A DNA stretch of 64,000 bases from RPRC01 sp034933285 (GTDB taxonomy: Bacteria > Desulfobacterota > Desulfuromonadia > Geobacterales > Geobacteraceae): the NCBI GenBank assembly GCA_034933285.1, contig JAYFNT010000004.1, positions 62,001-126,000 of the forward strand, written 5' to 3'. The position numbers were made by a program, and so were the translations under genes. The notes below the pieces were generated by a model. It made no database searches and had not been told where the DNA came from. It was given only the letters and a program-made list of their open reading frames with translations. The stretch's first letter is position 1; every line of letters starts with the position of its first letter. Below are positions 49,595 through 58,400 of the stretch, piece by piece.

Positions 49595-50835
49595 GGCTGT
49601 TCCGCCCGTTCCATGTCTTCCTTGATATATCGGGAGCAGAGAAAACAGAAACCCGCAGCTGCCGCGATGGCGATCGGTGTGGTCAGAAGTGCCGAACGGA
49701 GTCCCCAGAGGTCGGAGAACCAGCCCAGGATAGTTGGGGAGACGGCGTCCCCCAGGGCATGGATGAAGAAGATATTTACTGCGAATGCCATGGCGCGGCA
49801 TTCCTGTGGACTGACATTGACGATCACCGTGTTCAGGGGGCCAGTATTGAAAAAAAGGAAGAATTCCGCGAAAAAAGCCGCGGTCAGGCACAGGGTGAGA
49901 GAGTCGGTCGCGATGGCCAGCACGGCGATGGGTATCCCGGCGAGAAATCCCCAGCCCGAAACCAGGAGATATCCTTTGGGTGTCTTGCGCTGGAAGCGGT
50001 CACCGAGCCACCCTCCAGAGAGGGTCCCGGCGATCCCCGCCAGGACGGTGACGGCGCCGAACAGGGTGTTGCCTCGCGCCACATCAAGATGATGGACACG
50101 GTAGAGGAAGGTGGGCATCCACTGGGCGAGCCCTCCCATGGCAAAGGTCATGGCAGCCATGGCCAGGGTGTTCATGATGAAGGAGCGGTTTTTCAGGAAT
50201 GTCCGGTAACCCGCCAGGGGCGTTTTCCTGGTCTTTTGCTCATTGGTCGGGGTATTCCCCCGCATCGGGTCCCTGATAAACCAGACCGCGGCGGCCAGCA
50301 GGATTCCGGGCGCCCCCACCATGAGGAAGGCGCTCTGCCAGCCGAAATGATAACCCAGCAAACCTCCCAGGAGATAGCCGATCGCGCTTCCAACGGGAAT
50401 GGCGAGATAAAAGTAGGACAGGATTCTTCCACGGCGTTCTTTCGGGAAAATGTCCGAGATCAGTCCCGGCGAAACGGTACCGAAGCTGGCCTCGCCGATC
50501 CCTACCACGGTACGGGCTGCAAGGAGCGAACGGTATCCGGGAGCAATGCCCGACAGGGTCGTTGCCAGGCTCCAGACAAAAACCCCGCAGGAGGCGAGTC
50601 GGACCCGGCTTCCCCGGTCCCCCAGCCACCCGAGCAGGGGGGCCGAGCACATGTAGCAGATCATGAAGGCGGAGCCGAGGAAACCGAGGGCGGTGTCCGA
50701 AAGTTGGAAGTCGGCTTTGATGAGCGGGAAAACGGCATAGAGGACCTGACGGTCGATATAGTTCAGGAGGTTGACGGCCAGGAGCAGGGCCAGGGCGTAA
50801 CGGGCATATGCGGATGAGGGTGAATCGTTTGTCAT
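49591..50835 (-). CDS. MFS permease
   Basis: A 414-residue major facilitator with 12 predicted helices. The helix 2-3 loop has GWLGDRGSRVRLA (the GxLxDRxGRR-type signature), with repeats of it at GGWLGDRFQRKT. VGIGEASFGTVSPGLISDIFPKERRGRILSYFYLAIPVGSAIGYLLGG (key VG.GE.....P..I.D..P...R....) is the helix 4-5 motif C of the spinster/Spns-like branch. Substrate unknown. The C-terminus ends at a TAG supplied by a repeat element, so the native tail may differ slightly. It precedes cbiB in reverse order, with no obvious link to cobalamin. Confidence 0.8.
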   Translation of the reverse strand: MTNDSPSSAYARYALALLLAVNLLNYIDRQVLYAVFPLIKADFQLSDTALGFLGSAFMICYMCSAPLLGWLGDRGSRVRLASCGVFVWSLATTLSGIAPGYRSLLAARTVVGIGEASFGTVSPGLISDIFPKERRGRILSYFYLAIPVGSAIGYLLGGLLGYHFGWQSAFLMVGAPGILLAAAVWFIRDPMRGNTPTNEQKTRKTPLAGYRTFLKNRSFIMNTLAMAAMTFAMGGLAQWMPTFLYRVHHLDVARGNTLFGAVTVLAGIAGTLSGGWLGDRFQRKTPKGYLLVSGWGFLAGIPIAVLAIATDSLTLCLTAAFFAEFFLFFNTGPLNTVIVNVSPQECRAMAFAVNIFFIHALGDAVSPTILGWFSDLWGLRSALLTTPIAIAAAAGFCFLCSRYIKEDMERAEQP

Positions 50836-50909
50836 GGCGTTTCCAAGTATATCGTTGTCTAATCTCTCCCTTACGTAAAGGGGGGAGTCGCTCCACGGCC
50901 AAAATTATA

Positions 50910-51866
50910 TTATTGCAGTGAGCGCCAGAAGACTATCATGCCCCAACAGAGAAACATCAGCGCCATAGACCCATACATGAGCTGAACAGTGCCCCGGTAG
51001 GAATCATGGGACAATTCCCGCAGCGGGTCGCCTATGGGCGGTTTTTCCACCGGCTTGCCGAAATAGCTGTTGGTGCCGCCCAGTCGAACTCCCAGTGCTC
51101 CTGCTGCTGCCGCTTCCGGAAACCCGCTGTTGGGGGAGGAATGGTTGCGGCTGTCCCGACACAGGACCCGGAACGCGGACCGCCCCGACAGGCCGAAGAG
51201 CGGTGCAACCGCTACCATCAGCAGCCCGGTCAGGCGGGCGGGAACCCAGTTGGCCAGGTCGTCGAAGCGGGCCGGGGCCCAACCAAAGCGAAGATAGCGC
51301 TCGTTCTTGTATCCCACCATGGAGTCCAGGGTGTTGATGGCTTTATAGGCCAGACCCAGGACCGGTCCGCCGATCATCAGGTAAAAGAGCGGTGCAATCA
51401 CCCCGTCCGAAGTATTCTCCGCTACTGTCTCCACCAATGCCCGCCAGATCGCAGCTTCATCGAGGTTTCCGGTGTCCCTTCCCACGATTCGGGAGAGAAA
51501 ATGCCGTGCACCTTCCAGGTCGCCGGCTGCCAGGCGCTCGGCCACCAGCTTCGATTCCATGTGCAGGGAGCGGGCCGCCAGGCAGGTGTAGGAGAGCCAT
51601 GCCGCCACCGCAAAACCGGCGAAGGGATGCAGGGCATATGCCCCCTTTACCAGGGAAAGGGAAATTACGGCAGTCGATCCGACCACAGCAAGGAGCAGCA
51701 AAGCACCGCCAAGACGTTCATTCCTAACCAGCCGTCGTAAGACCTTTTCCAGTGACGAAATCATTTTGCCGATCCCGACCACCGGATGGGGCAACCGGCG
51801 CGGGTCGCCCAGGAGAAGGTCGAGGAGGACGGCGGTCAGTAATATGTAGGGGGTGATTGGCTCCAA
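50910..51866 (-). CDS. cbiB: Adenosylcobinamide-phosphate synthase CbiB
   Basis: A 318-residue membrane enzyme that attaches aminopropanol (phosphate) to adenosylcobyric acid. Markers are LLDLLLGDPRRLPHPVVGIGKMI at the start, RDTGNLDEAAIWRALVETVAENTSDGVIAPLFYL (the core VETVAENTSDG) and HSSPNSGFPEAAAAGALGVRLGG, all conserved in CbiB/CobD. Four to five membrane helices are present. It is the last of the cobalamin genes in transcription order, after a 194-base gap holding no gene. Confidence 0.93.
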   Translation of the reverse strand: MEPITPYILLTAVLLDLLLGDPRRLPHPVVGIGKMISSLEKVLRRLVRNERLGGALLLLAVVGSTAVISLSLVKGAYALHPFAGFAVAAWLSYTCLAARSLHMESKLVAERLAAGDLEGARHFLSRIVGRDTGNLDEAAIWRALVETVAENTSDGVIAPLFYLMIGGPVLGLAYKAINTLDSMVGYKNERYLRFGWAPARFDDLANWVPARLTGLLMVAVAPLFGLSGRSAFRVLCRDSRNHSSPNSGFPEAAAAGALGVRLGGTNSYFGKPVEKPPIGDPLRELSHDSYRGTVQLMYGSMALMFLCWGMIVFWRSLQ

Positions 51867-52060
51867 AAAGTGTCCGATTCAGTCCTTAAATATCCCAAAA
51901 AATAATCTATGTTATTCCACGGAAGTATCGTCACGTTGCCGTTTGCCAACTCCGTATCACCGCCATAGACCAGTCAGACCGGCATCGCAATTGTTCAATC
52001 TGCACAAATTGTCAATTGAATTTAAAAAATGTGCAAACCGCTCAGCCCAGTCCCACAAAA

Positions 52061-54445
52061 TCAATGTATTCCGCATATTTGCAGCAACTTCTCCATGTCC
52101 AGGTGCCGTTCCAGGTGCTCCGCCAGAAGATCGAACGGGTCTTCGCTCCGGCAGTCGGCGGAGACCGTCGGCAAGCCCTTTGCCATTCTTATCCGGTTGA
52201 GGTAGGCCGACCGGAAGCCGTCATTGTCGAACAATCCATGGAGATAGGTACCCAGGATTCTGCCGTCGGCGGAAACCGCGCCGTCGGGAACGGCCGTTTC
52301 CTGTCCCGAGCGGCTTACCAGTTGCGCAAAGGGAAGCGACTCCGTTCCGAGGGTCGTCTGTCCCATGTGGATTTCGTACCCTTCGACGATCCCGCTGCAT
52401 CCCGGCGCTGCCAGAGATGCGGCCGGCAGGAGCCGGGCCTTTGCCTGGTGTGTCTCCTTTGCGGAGAGCAGCACGGTCTCCACGTCCAGCAGCCCCAGGC
52501 CAGCGGTTTCACGCCGGGCGGATTCGACGCCGTGGGGGTCGAGGATACTTGCGCCGAGCATCTGGTAGCCGCCGCAGATGCCGACGATCGGGCCGCGGAA
52601 CTGTCGTATCCGTTCCGACATGCCGCGCCGGTCCAGAAACCGGAGATCGGCCATGGTGGATTTGCTGCCGGGCAGGATCAGCAGATCCAGGTCATCCATT
52701 TCTTCGGCAAGTTCCAGATACCTGAGTTCCACATCCGTTTCCGCCTCCAGAGGGTCGAAATCGGTATAGTTTGAGATACGCGGGAATCGTATAACCCCAA
52801 TTCTGAGCTTGTATCCCTCATGCCCCGTGCCTTGTGCCTTGTGCCTGAATTTATTGCCCCTTGCCTTTTTTTCCAACGCGACGCTGTCCTCTTCGGGGAT
52901 GCGGAAATGGGTAAAGAATGGCACCACCCCCAGGACCGGAACGCCGGTCCGTTGCTCCACGAAGTCGATACCCGGTTTCAGCAGGGAGGGATCGCCCCGG
53001 AACTTGTTTATGATCACCCCCCTGATCAGCTCCTTTTCCTTCGGTTCCAGGAGTTCCAGCGATCCGACGATCTGGGCGAACACTCCGCCGCGGTCAATGT
53101 CCGCCACCAGGATGCAGGGACAGCCAGCCATCTCAGCAATGCGCAGGTTGGCGATGTCATGGGACTTGAGGTTGATTTCCGCAATGCTTCCGGCTCCTTC
53201 GATGACGACGAAAGCAAAGTCCCTTCTCAGGCGCTTGTAGCTTTCCACGATCTTTTCAAATGCTTGCGGTTTGTAGGAATTGTATTCCTTCACCGACATA
53301 TTGCCCACGGCAGTGCCCTGGACGATAACCTGGCTGCCGGTGTCCGAATTGGGCTTGAGCAGCACCGGGTTCATGTCCGTATGGGGGAAAATTCCGCATG
53401 CCTGGGCCTGCACCGCCTGGGCCCGGCCGATTTCTCCCCCTTCCGGCGTGGCGAATGAATTGAGGGCCATGTTCTGGGACTTGAAGGGCGCCACTGATAT
53501 GCCCCGGTTGCGGAGGATACGGCAGAATCCCGCCGCAATGACCGACTTGCCCACGTCCGAACCGGTGCCGACGAACATGAGGGCGCGGGCCTGCGCGCCC
53601 GGGCACAGGGCAAAGGTGTCATCGGTTTTCCCTTGTGCCTTGCGCCTCGTGCTTTGTGCCTGCAGTTCATATCCCCTCGGCGTGACCATGCGCCCTTTGC
53701 CGTCAATGAACGTGGCGGAGTTGCCCACGATGACCAGGGAAAACATGTCGGCCTTATCCAAAGGCATCTCGGCCAGGCTGGCAATGATCCGTTCTTCGCC
53801 CTTGCGGCAGGCGTTGCGGACTATACCGACCGGTGTCCGGCCCGGGCGTGACTGGAGGATGATGTCCCTGGCACGCTCGAGGTGCCCGCTTCTTCCCTTG
53901 CTGCGGGGATTGTAGAGAGCGATGACGAAGTCAGCCGCAGCCGATGCAGCCAGTCTTTTTTCGATGATCTCCCAGGGGGTGAGCAGATCGGAGAGAGAAA
54001 TCACCGCGAAATCGTGCATCAGCGGTGCGCCCAGCACCGCAGCGGCTGCCTGTACCGCTGAAACGCCGGGGACGACTACAACATCCGGAGCGTCCAGCGA
54101 CGATTCAGAAATCCCCCCCGACCCCCCGTTTGCAAAGGGGGTAGGGCTTTCCGTATCCATCAGTTCCATGACCAGTCCGGCCATGCCGTAGACCCCGGCA
54201 TCACCGCTGGAAACGAGAGCAACGGTCCTCCCTTCGCAGGCAAGGCGGATGGCTTCCCTGCAACGCTCAACTTCCCTGGTCATGCCGGAGGAGATGATCG
54301 CTTTCCCGGCCAGCAGAGGCTCAATCAGTTTCAGATACGTGGAGTATCCCACCACGGCATCTGCGCTCCTGATCGCTTCACGCGCCTCGCAGGTCATGTG
54401 TTTAAGATCGCCCGGCCCGATGCCGACAATGTAAAGTTTTGACAT
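52061..54445 (-). CDS. Fused CbiH (precorrin-3B C17-methyltransferase) and CbiP (cobyric acid synthase)
   Basis: A 794-residue fusion of two cobalamin enzymes. Residues 1-255 are CbiH/CobJ: YIVGIGPGDLKHMTCEAREAI, GYSTYLKLI, SSGDAGVYGMAG, VVPGVSAVQAAAA and LYNPRSKGR. Residues about 275-794 are CbiP/CobQ: ALMFVGTGSDVGKSVIAAGFCR, FKSQNMALNSFATPEGGEIGRAQA, FVVIEGAGSIAEINL, VIRFPRISNYTDFDPLEAE and the class-I glutaminase GICGGYQML. CbiH makes the ring contraction; CbiP amidates four side chains. The join is a seven-base-period repeat. A palindrome lies in a CbiH loop and another repeat lies inside CbiP. I start at the ATG at 54445 (AAGGATT upstream), not the GTG overlapping cbiG. Confidence 0.88.
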   Translation of the reverse strand: MSKLYIVGIGPGDLKHMTCEAREAIRSADAVVGYSTYLKLIEPLLAGKAIISSGMTREVERCREAIRLACEGRTVALVSSGDAGVYGMAGLVMELMDTESPTPFANGGSGGISESSLDAPDVVVVPGVSAVQAAAAVLGAPLMHDFAVISLSDLLTPWEIIEKRLAASAAADFVIALYNPRSKGRSGHLERARDIILQSRPGRTPVGIVRNACRKGEERIIASLAEMPLDKADMFSLVIVGNSATFIDGKGRMVTPRGYELQAQSTRRKAQGKTDDTFALCPGAQARALMFVGTGSDVGKSVIAAGFCRILRNRGISVAPFKSQNMALNSFATPEGGEIGRAQAVQAQACGIFPHTDMNPVLLKPNSDTGSQVIVQGTAVGNMSVKEYNSYKPQAFEKIVESYKRLRRDFAFVVIEGAGSIAEINLKSHDIANLRIAEMAGCPCILVADIDRGGVFAQIVGSLELLEPKEKELIRGVIINKFRGDPSLLKPGIDFVEQRTGVPVLGVVPFFTHFRIPEEDSVALEKKARGNKFRHKAQGTGHEGYKLRIGVIRFPRISNYTDFDPLEAETDVELRYLELAEEMDDLDLLILPGSKSTMADLRFLDRRGMSERIRQFRGPIVGICGGYQMLGASILDPHGVESARRETAGLGLLDVETVLLSAKETHQAKARLLPAASLAAPGCSGIVEGYEIHMGQTTLGTESLPFAQLVSRSGQETAVPDGAVSADGRILGTYLHGLFDNDGFRSAYLNRIRMAKGLPTVSADCRSEDPFDLLAEHLERHLDMEKLLQICGIH
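52821..52867. repeat. Seven-base-period repeat inside cbiP
   Basis: GTGCCTT-GTGCCTT-GTGCCTG units (plus strand) continuing into GCCCCTTGCC. On the coding strand it adds residues like KARGNKFRHKAQGTGHEGY between DSVALEK and KLRIGVIRFP, a place where other CbiP proteins have only a short loop. Length and frame keep the gene open. Confidence 0.7.
53601..53664. repeat. Seven-base-period repeat at the CbiH-CbiP join
   Basis: CCTTGTG-CCTTGCG-CCTCGTG-CTTTGTG-CC with a GGGCACAGGGCA start. On the coding strand it encodes AQSTRRKAQGKTDD-like sequence between the end of CbiH (RGYELQ) and the start of CbiP (ALMFVGTGSDVGKS). It has no stop codon in the fused frame and so replaces the intergenic region. 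Confidence 0.75.
54109..54142. repeat. C-rich palindromic repeat, copy C
   Basis: AAATCCCCCCCGACCCCCCGTTT-GC-AAAGGGGG (34 bases). It is in frame in the CbiH part, adding PFANGGSGGIS-like residues in the loop before DVVVVPGVSA. Confidence 0.75.
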
Positions 54446-54465
54446 CTTTGATTCAATCCTTGCTG

Positions 54466-55521
54466 TCACTGTATTTCTGCTATTGCCAGGGTTACATTCC
54501 CGCTCTTGACCTTTTTCAACAGCAGTCTTCCGCCGCCGGATGCCAGTAGTGCGGCAGGTTCCGCTACTCCGGTGGCGCCGATGGCTTCCATGGCGTGGCG
54601 GGAAGGGGGTGAGGGAGACGGGACGGTGTTCAGCTCGTTGCTTTCAAAGCAAACAACCGGCAGGGAGTATTTCTGCGCGAATTCCACAAGCCCCGGTTCG
54701 TCGCGCTTTACTGCTGCGGTTGCGACACAGTTGACGCTCCTGATGGAGAGGAACTGCCGCTTCAGGTTGCACAGCACGACTTCCTCGATCTCTTCCACGC
54801 TGGTACCGCTGTTGCATCCCATGCCCAGCACCAGGTTTTGCGGGCGGAGAACCAGCAGTGCCGGATGCTGGAGCTGGGGGGGCAGGCTGCGGTCGGTGAC
54901 GAACAGGAAGCCGCTTGCCCCGCTGCGCAATGCCGTGGTGAAGTCGGGATGGAAGGTCAGGTTTCCGCGGCCGCAGAAATGCTGTTCCACCTGCCCGGTG
55001 GGGTCGACTACCGCGATCCGGCCCTTTTCAAGGAGGAGGGCATTCAATGTCTTGACCCGGGAGAGGTCGTCTATTGCCCATCCCTGCTCCTTTGCCAGCA
55101 TGTCGAAGGAAGGGAGACCATTGGCATCGGTGGCGGTGGTGATCACCGGCATCGCTCCGGTTATTGCGGCACACCTGCCGGCCAGATCGTTGGCGCCGCC
55201 GAGGTGTCCGGAGAGAAGAGAGACGGCGAACTTTGCGGAATCATCCATTACCACAACGGCCGGGTCTCTGTCCTTGCCTTCCAGGAGGGGCGCGATCAAC
55301 CGCACGACGATGCCGGTGGCCATGATGAAGACCAGACCGTCAGCTTTGCGCCACAACTGAACCACGAGTTCTCTCAGGCAACCCGGAAAAGGGGTGAACG
55401 GTCCCATGCATGCGTCGGCCCATTTGGGGGGAAGGTGCAGCACGGCATCGGGCAGGGCGTCCCTCAGCTGGCAACCGAGACGGGCGCCGTTGCCCGTTAT
55501 GGCAATTATGGCAATGTTCAT
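54466..55521 (-). CDS. cbiG: Cobalt-precorrin 5A hydrolase CbiG
   Basis: A 351-residue enzyme that opens the delta-lactone made by CbiH, releasing acetaldehyde. Hallmarks: MATGIVVRLIAPLLEGKDRDPAVVVMDD (key ATGI..R..AP....K..DPAVV..D), VSLLSGHLGGANDLA, and the C-terminal VLGMGCNSGTS with a later CVATAAVKRDEPGL and GATGVAEPAALLA. Its stop overlaps the GTG upstream of the next gene. It belongs to the anaerobic route and follows cbiF in the transcript. Confidence 0.93.
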   Translation of the reverse strand: MNIAIIAITGNGARLGCQLRDALPDAVLHLPPKWADACMGPFTPFPGCLRELVVQLWRKADGLVFIMATGIVVRLIAPLLEGKDRDPAVVVMDDSAKFAVSLLSGHLGGANDLAGRCAAITGAMPVITTATDANGLPSFDMLAKEQGWAIDDLSRVKTLNALLLEKGRIAVVDPTGQVEQHFCGRGNLTFHPDFTTALRSGASGFLFVTDRSLPPQLQHPALLVLRPQNLVLGMGCNSGTSVEEIEEVVLCNLKRQFLSIRSVNCVATAAVKRDEPGLVEFAQKYSLPVVCFESNELNTVPSPSPPSRHAMEAIGATGVAEPAALLASGGGRLLLKKVKSGNVTLAIAEIQ

Positions 55522-55539
55522 GGTGCGCTTTGCGCAACC

Positions 55540-55610
55540 GGCAAAGGGCAGAAGGCAAAGGGCAAAAGGGATTTGATTCCTTCGACCTTCAGCCTTCGGC
55601 CTTCAGCCTG
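55540..55610. repeat. GGCAAAGG and CCTTCGGCC repeat array between cbiF and cbiG
   Basis: GGCAAAGGGCAGAAGGCAAAGGGC (plus) is followed by TTCGACC-TTCAGCC-TTCGGCC-TTCAGCC with a seven-base period. It fills the 94-base gap and can fold on itself. It resembles the dnaK-dnaJ array. Confidence 0.65.
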
Positions 55611-55615
55611 TTGTT

Positions 55616-56392
55616 TTATCCTTTTATCCCTTTCCTGCATCCATGGCTGAATTCCTTGTCGTACAGGAGCGATTTCGCTTTCAGACCGGACGTTCGCGCA
55701 TTGAGAACATCTCCCACCAGTATGACTGCCTGCCGGTCTATGCCGGCTTCCGTTATGAGAAAGGCGATATCCGAAAGCGTTCCCCGGATGATCAACTCGT
55801 CGGGCCAGGATGCGCGCGATACCACAGCGGCCGGAGTCTGCAAGGTGTAGGCTCCCTGCAGCAGGACCTCGACAACCTTGCCGATCATGGAGACCGACAG
55901 GTAGATGGCCAGGGTGGCGCCGGTTTTGGCGATTTGCTGCAATGATTCCCTTTCAGGCACCGGTGTCCTCCCCTCCAGGCGGGTGAAAACCAGGGTCTGG
56001 GACACTTCAGGCAGGGTGAGTTCCTGTTTCAGCGAGGCGGCAGCGGCAAAGGCGCTTGTCACTCCCGGCACGACGGCGTAGTCTATCCCCAGCCGGTCAA
56101 GCTCGGCCATCTGTTCCTGGATCGCACCGTAGAGGGATGGATCGCCGGTATGCAGCCGGACCACGCTCTTGTCGGCGATCACGGCTTCCGCAATCATTTC
56201 GGTCGTCTCTTCCAGGGTCATGGATGAAGAGTCATGGACCTCTGAGTCGGGCGCGAATCTGCGAACCAGTTCCCGGTCCACCAGGCTGCCGGCATATATC
56301 ACCAAATCCGACTCGCCCAGTATCCGGGCGCCCTTGACTGTAATCAGTTCCGGGTCGCCGGGACCCGCGCCGATGAAATGGACAATTGACAC
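55616..56392 (-). CDS. cbiF: Precorrin-4 C11-methyltransferase CbiF
   Basis: A 258-residue methyltransferase of the cobalamin route. VHFIGAGPGDPELITVKGARIL at the N-terminus is the SAM-pocket start; VRLHTGDPSLYGAIQEQM and VVPGVTSAFAAAASLKQELTLPEVSQTLVFTRLEGRTP (key P.GV.S..AA.....LT.P...Q..I.TR..GRTP) are specific to CbiF/CobM. GTG start at 56392 with CGGAGG upstream. It precedes cbiG. Confidence 0.93.
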   Translation of the reverse strand: MSIVHFIGAGPGDPELITVKGARILGESDLVIYAGSLVDRELVRRFAPDSEVHDSSSMTLEETTEMIAEAVIADKSVVRLHTGDPSLYGAIQEQMAELDRLGIDYAVVPGVTSAFAAAASLKQELTLPEVSQTLVFTRLEGRTPVPERESLQQIAKTGATLAIYLSVSMIGKVVEVLLQGAYTLQTPAAVVSRASWPDELIIRGTLSDIAFLITEAGIDRQAVILVGDVLNARTSGLKAKSLLYDKEFSHGCRKGIKG

Positions 56393-56406
56393 AAAACCTC
56401 CGGAAG

Positions 56407-57108
56407 CTATTTCTTCACGATCAAAAGCGACAGGTAGTCCAATTTTTTCCCCACCAGCGAGGCCAGGTCGAAAACCACCTTTTCATCCGCCGTTCCGGCC
56501 CGGGTGACGAACGCTCCATTCCGGTCCAGCCCCAGGTCTTCCAGCAGGGCGTATACCCGGTCAAAAACCCGGTTTACCTTCATGAGGACCACGGTATCGA
56601 AATCCAGCAGGGTGCGGCGGAGCTTGTCGTCCTCGAAGGTGGCGGGGAGGATGGCCACCCGCTCAGAGGCTGCCGCGAGTGGAATGCCTGCAGCAACGGC
56701 CGCATTTGTTACGCTGGATACCCCCGGAACGACTTCGACCGGTATGTCGGGATACCGGTCACGCAGAATCCGGTAGAGGTACAGGAAGGTGGAGTAGAGG
56801 AACGGGTCGCCGATGGTTATGAAGGCCACATCCCTGCCTTTCCGGACCTGGGAGGCCACCTTTTCGGCTGCCTCTTCCCAGAAGGCGTCAAGCCCCTCCT
56901 GGTCCTTGCGCATAGGGAAAACCAGGACGATGACCTCCTGCCTGGACCGGTCCAGCAGCGATTCCACGATGGTGAGGGCGTAGCTGGAATCGCCCTCGCC
57001 GGCTGCCGGCGCGCACACGACCGGCGCCTGGCGCAGGATCCGCTCGGCTTTGCGGGTCAGGAGCTCCGGGTCGCCCGGCCCCACTCCGACGGCAAAGATG
57101 CGGGCCAC
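56407..57108 (-). CDS. cbiL: Precorrin-2 C20-methyltransferase CbiL
   Basis: A 233-residue SAM methyltransferase, the first committed ring methylation after CbiX. FAVGVGPGDPELLTRKAERIL and ITIGDPFLYSTFLYLYRIL, then VVPGVSSVTNAAVAAGIPLA are the CbiL/CobI set (IGDP.LYSTF.Y). GTG start at 57108 shares its first base with the TAG stop of cbiET. Confidence 0.92.
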   Translation of the reverse strand: MARIFAVGVGPGDPELLTRKAERILRQAPVVCAPAAGEGDSSYALTIVESLLDRSRQEVIVLVFPMRKDQEGLDAFWEEAAEKVASQVRKGRDVAFITIGDPFLYSTFLYLYRILRDRYPDIPVEVVPGVSSVTNAAVAAGIPLAAASERVAILPATFEDDKLRRTLLDFDTVVLMKVNRVFDRVYALLEDLGLDRNGAFVTRAGTADEKVVFDLASLVGKKLDYLSLLIVKK

Positions 57109-58325
57109 TATTCTTCACCCCGCCTGGCTGAGATGATGTAGACCGGGTTGTGGGCTTCGAACATCTTGTATTCGGTCAGTCCGATGGTCTTGGACACGTT
57201 GACGCAGGTCACCTCCACGGTGTAGCCGTGATCTTCCAGGAATTCCACCGCCTTGGTCAGGGTGTCCAGAGTCACGGCATTGAGCACGATCATACCGTCC
57301 GGCTTCAGCCGACGGTCGACTGCATCGATGATGTCTTCCAGCATGCCGCCCGAACCGCCGATGAAGACCCGGTCCGGGTTGGGCAGGTCGTCCAGGCCCT
57401 CGGGGGCCAGCGCTTCCACCAGCATGACGTTCTTGGAGGCGAATTTTTTCAGGTTTTCCCGTATGAAGACCAGGTACTGGGGATTCTTCTCCAGCGCGTA
57501 AACCTTGCCGTTCGGCATCAGATTGCCCGCCTCGATGGAGACCGAGCCGCTGCCGGCGCCCACGTCCCACAGCACCAGGTCGTTCTGCAGCTGGAGCTTG
57601 GCCAGGGTTACCGCGCGGATTTCCTGCTTGGTGATCAGCTTCTTCGCAGTGGAATATTCGTCATCCGCGATGCCTATGATGGGATAATTTTCCAGGTTGG
57701 GTTCCCAGGATTTGATGAGGATCAGGATGTTGAGGGCCGAAGACTCCATTGCCGAAAGTCCCCTGACATCGGTTCGCGTGATTTTTTCCGAGGGGAGCCC
57801 CAGGTCTTCGCAGAGGTGTACTTCGTAGCCTTCAGCTCCCCGTGCGATCAGCTCCCGTGCTATTGCGGCCGGATTGTTGGCTGCATCGGTCAGCACGGCT
57901 GCCTTGTCGGAGGCGATAATCCGGTCGATCGCGCTTTTCAGGCCGCGGCCGTGTACGGACAGGAAGATGGCATCGTCCCAGGGTTCCTTGATCCTGGCAA
58001 AGGCATACTGGACGCTGGTGACATTGGGAAATATTTCGATCCGCTCCTTGGGGAGATTGCGCAGCATGAACCTTGCAACGCCGAAAAAATTGGGGTCGCC
58101 GGAGCTGAGCACTACCACCCTTTGGTCGGTGTCCTTGAGGAAATCGAGCATTATGGAGAGATCGCCGTAGGTCTGTTTTTTCCCCTTGAAATCCGGGAAG
58201 ATGTCCAGGAGCCGCTGGTGGCCGATGAGAAGATCTGCCGAATTGATCACTTCCAGCGCCTTGGCGCCGAATCCTTCCCATCCTGCGATGCCTGCGCCCA
58301 CCAGAAAGATTTTTTGCTGCGACAT
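57108..58325 (-). CDS. cbiET: Bifunctional precorrin-6Y methyltransferase/decarboxylase CbiET
   Basis: A 405-residue two-domain enzyme. Residues 1-205 are CbiE (IFLVGAGIAGWEGFG, then VLSSGDPNFFGVARFM, IEIFPNVTSVQYAFARI). Residues 210-405 are CbiT with SAM motifs (DDEYSTAKKLITKQEIRAVTLAKL, then VLWDVGAGSGSVSIEA and RVFIGGSGGMLEDII). The two act at C5 and C15 with decarboxylation. Fused CbiET/CobL is common in several groups. Position between cbiD and cbiL fits the pathway. Confidence 0.94.
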   Translation of the reverse strand: MSQQKIFLVGAGIAGWEGFGAKALEVINSADLLIGHQRLLDIFPDFKGKKQTYGDLSIMLDFLKDTDQRVVVLSSGDPNFFGVARFMLRNLPKERIEIFPNVTSVQYAFARIKEPWDDAIFLSVHGRGLKSAIDRIIASDKAAVLTDAANNPAAIARELIARGAEGYEVHLCEDLGLPSEKITRTDVRGLSAMESSALNILILIKSWEPNLENYPIIGIADDEYSTAKKLITKQEIRAVTLAKLQLQNDLVLWDVGAGSGSVSIEAGNLMPNGKVYALEKNPQYLVFIRENLKKFASKNVMLVEALAPEGLDDLPNPDRVFIGGSGGMLEDIIDAVDRRLKPDGMIVLNAVTLDTLTKAVEFLEDHGYTVEVTCVNVSKTIGLTEYKMFEAHNPVYIISARRGEE

Positions 58326-58400
58326 GATTGCCCTCCCATGAAAATGAAAACGGATGTATGAATGCTCGAACGCCCTGCGGCAAGCCTGCCCAGGGAAATT

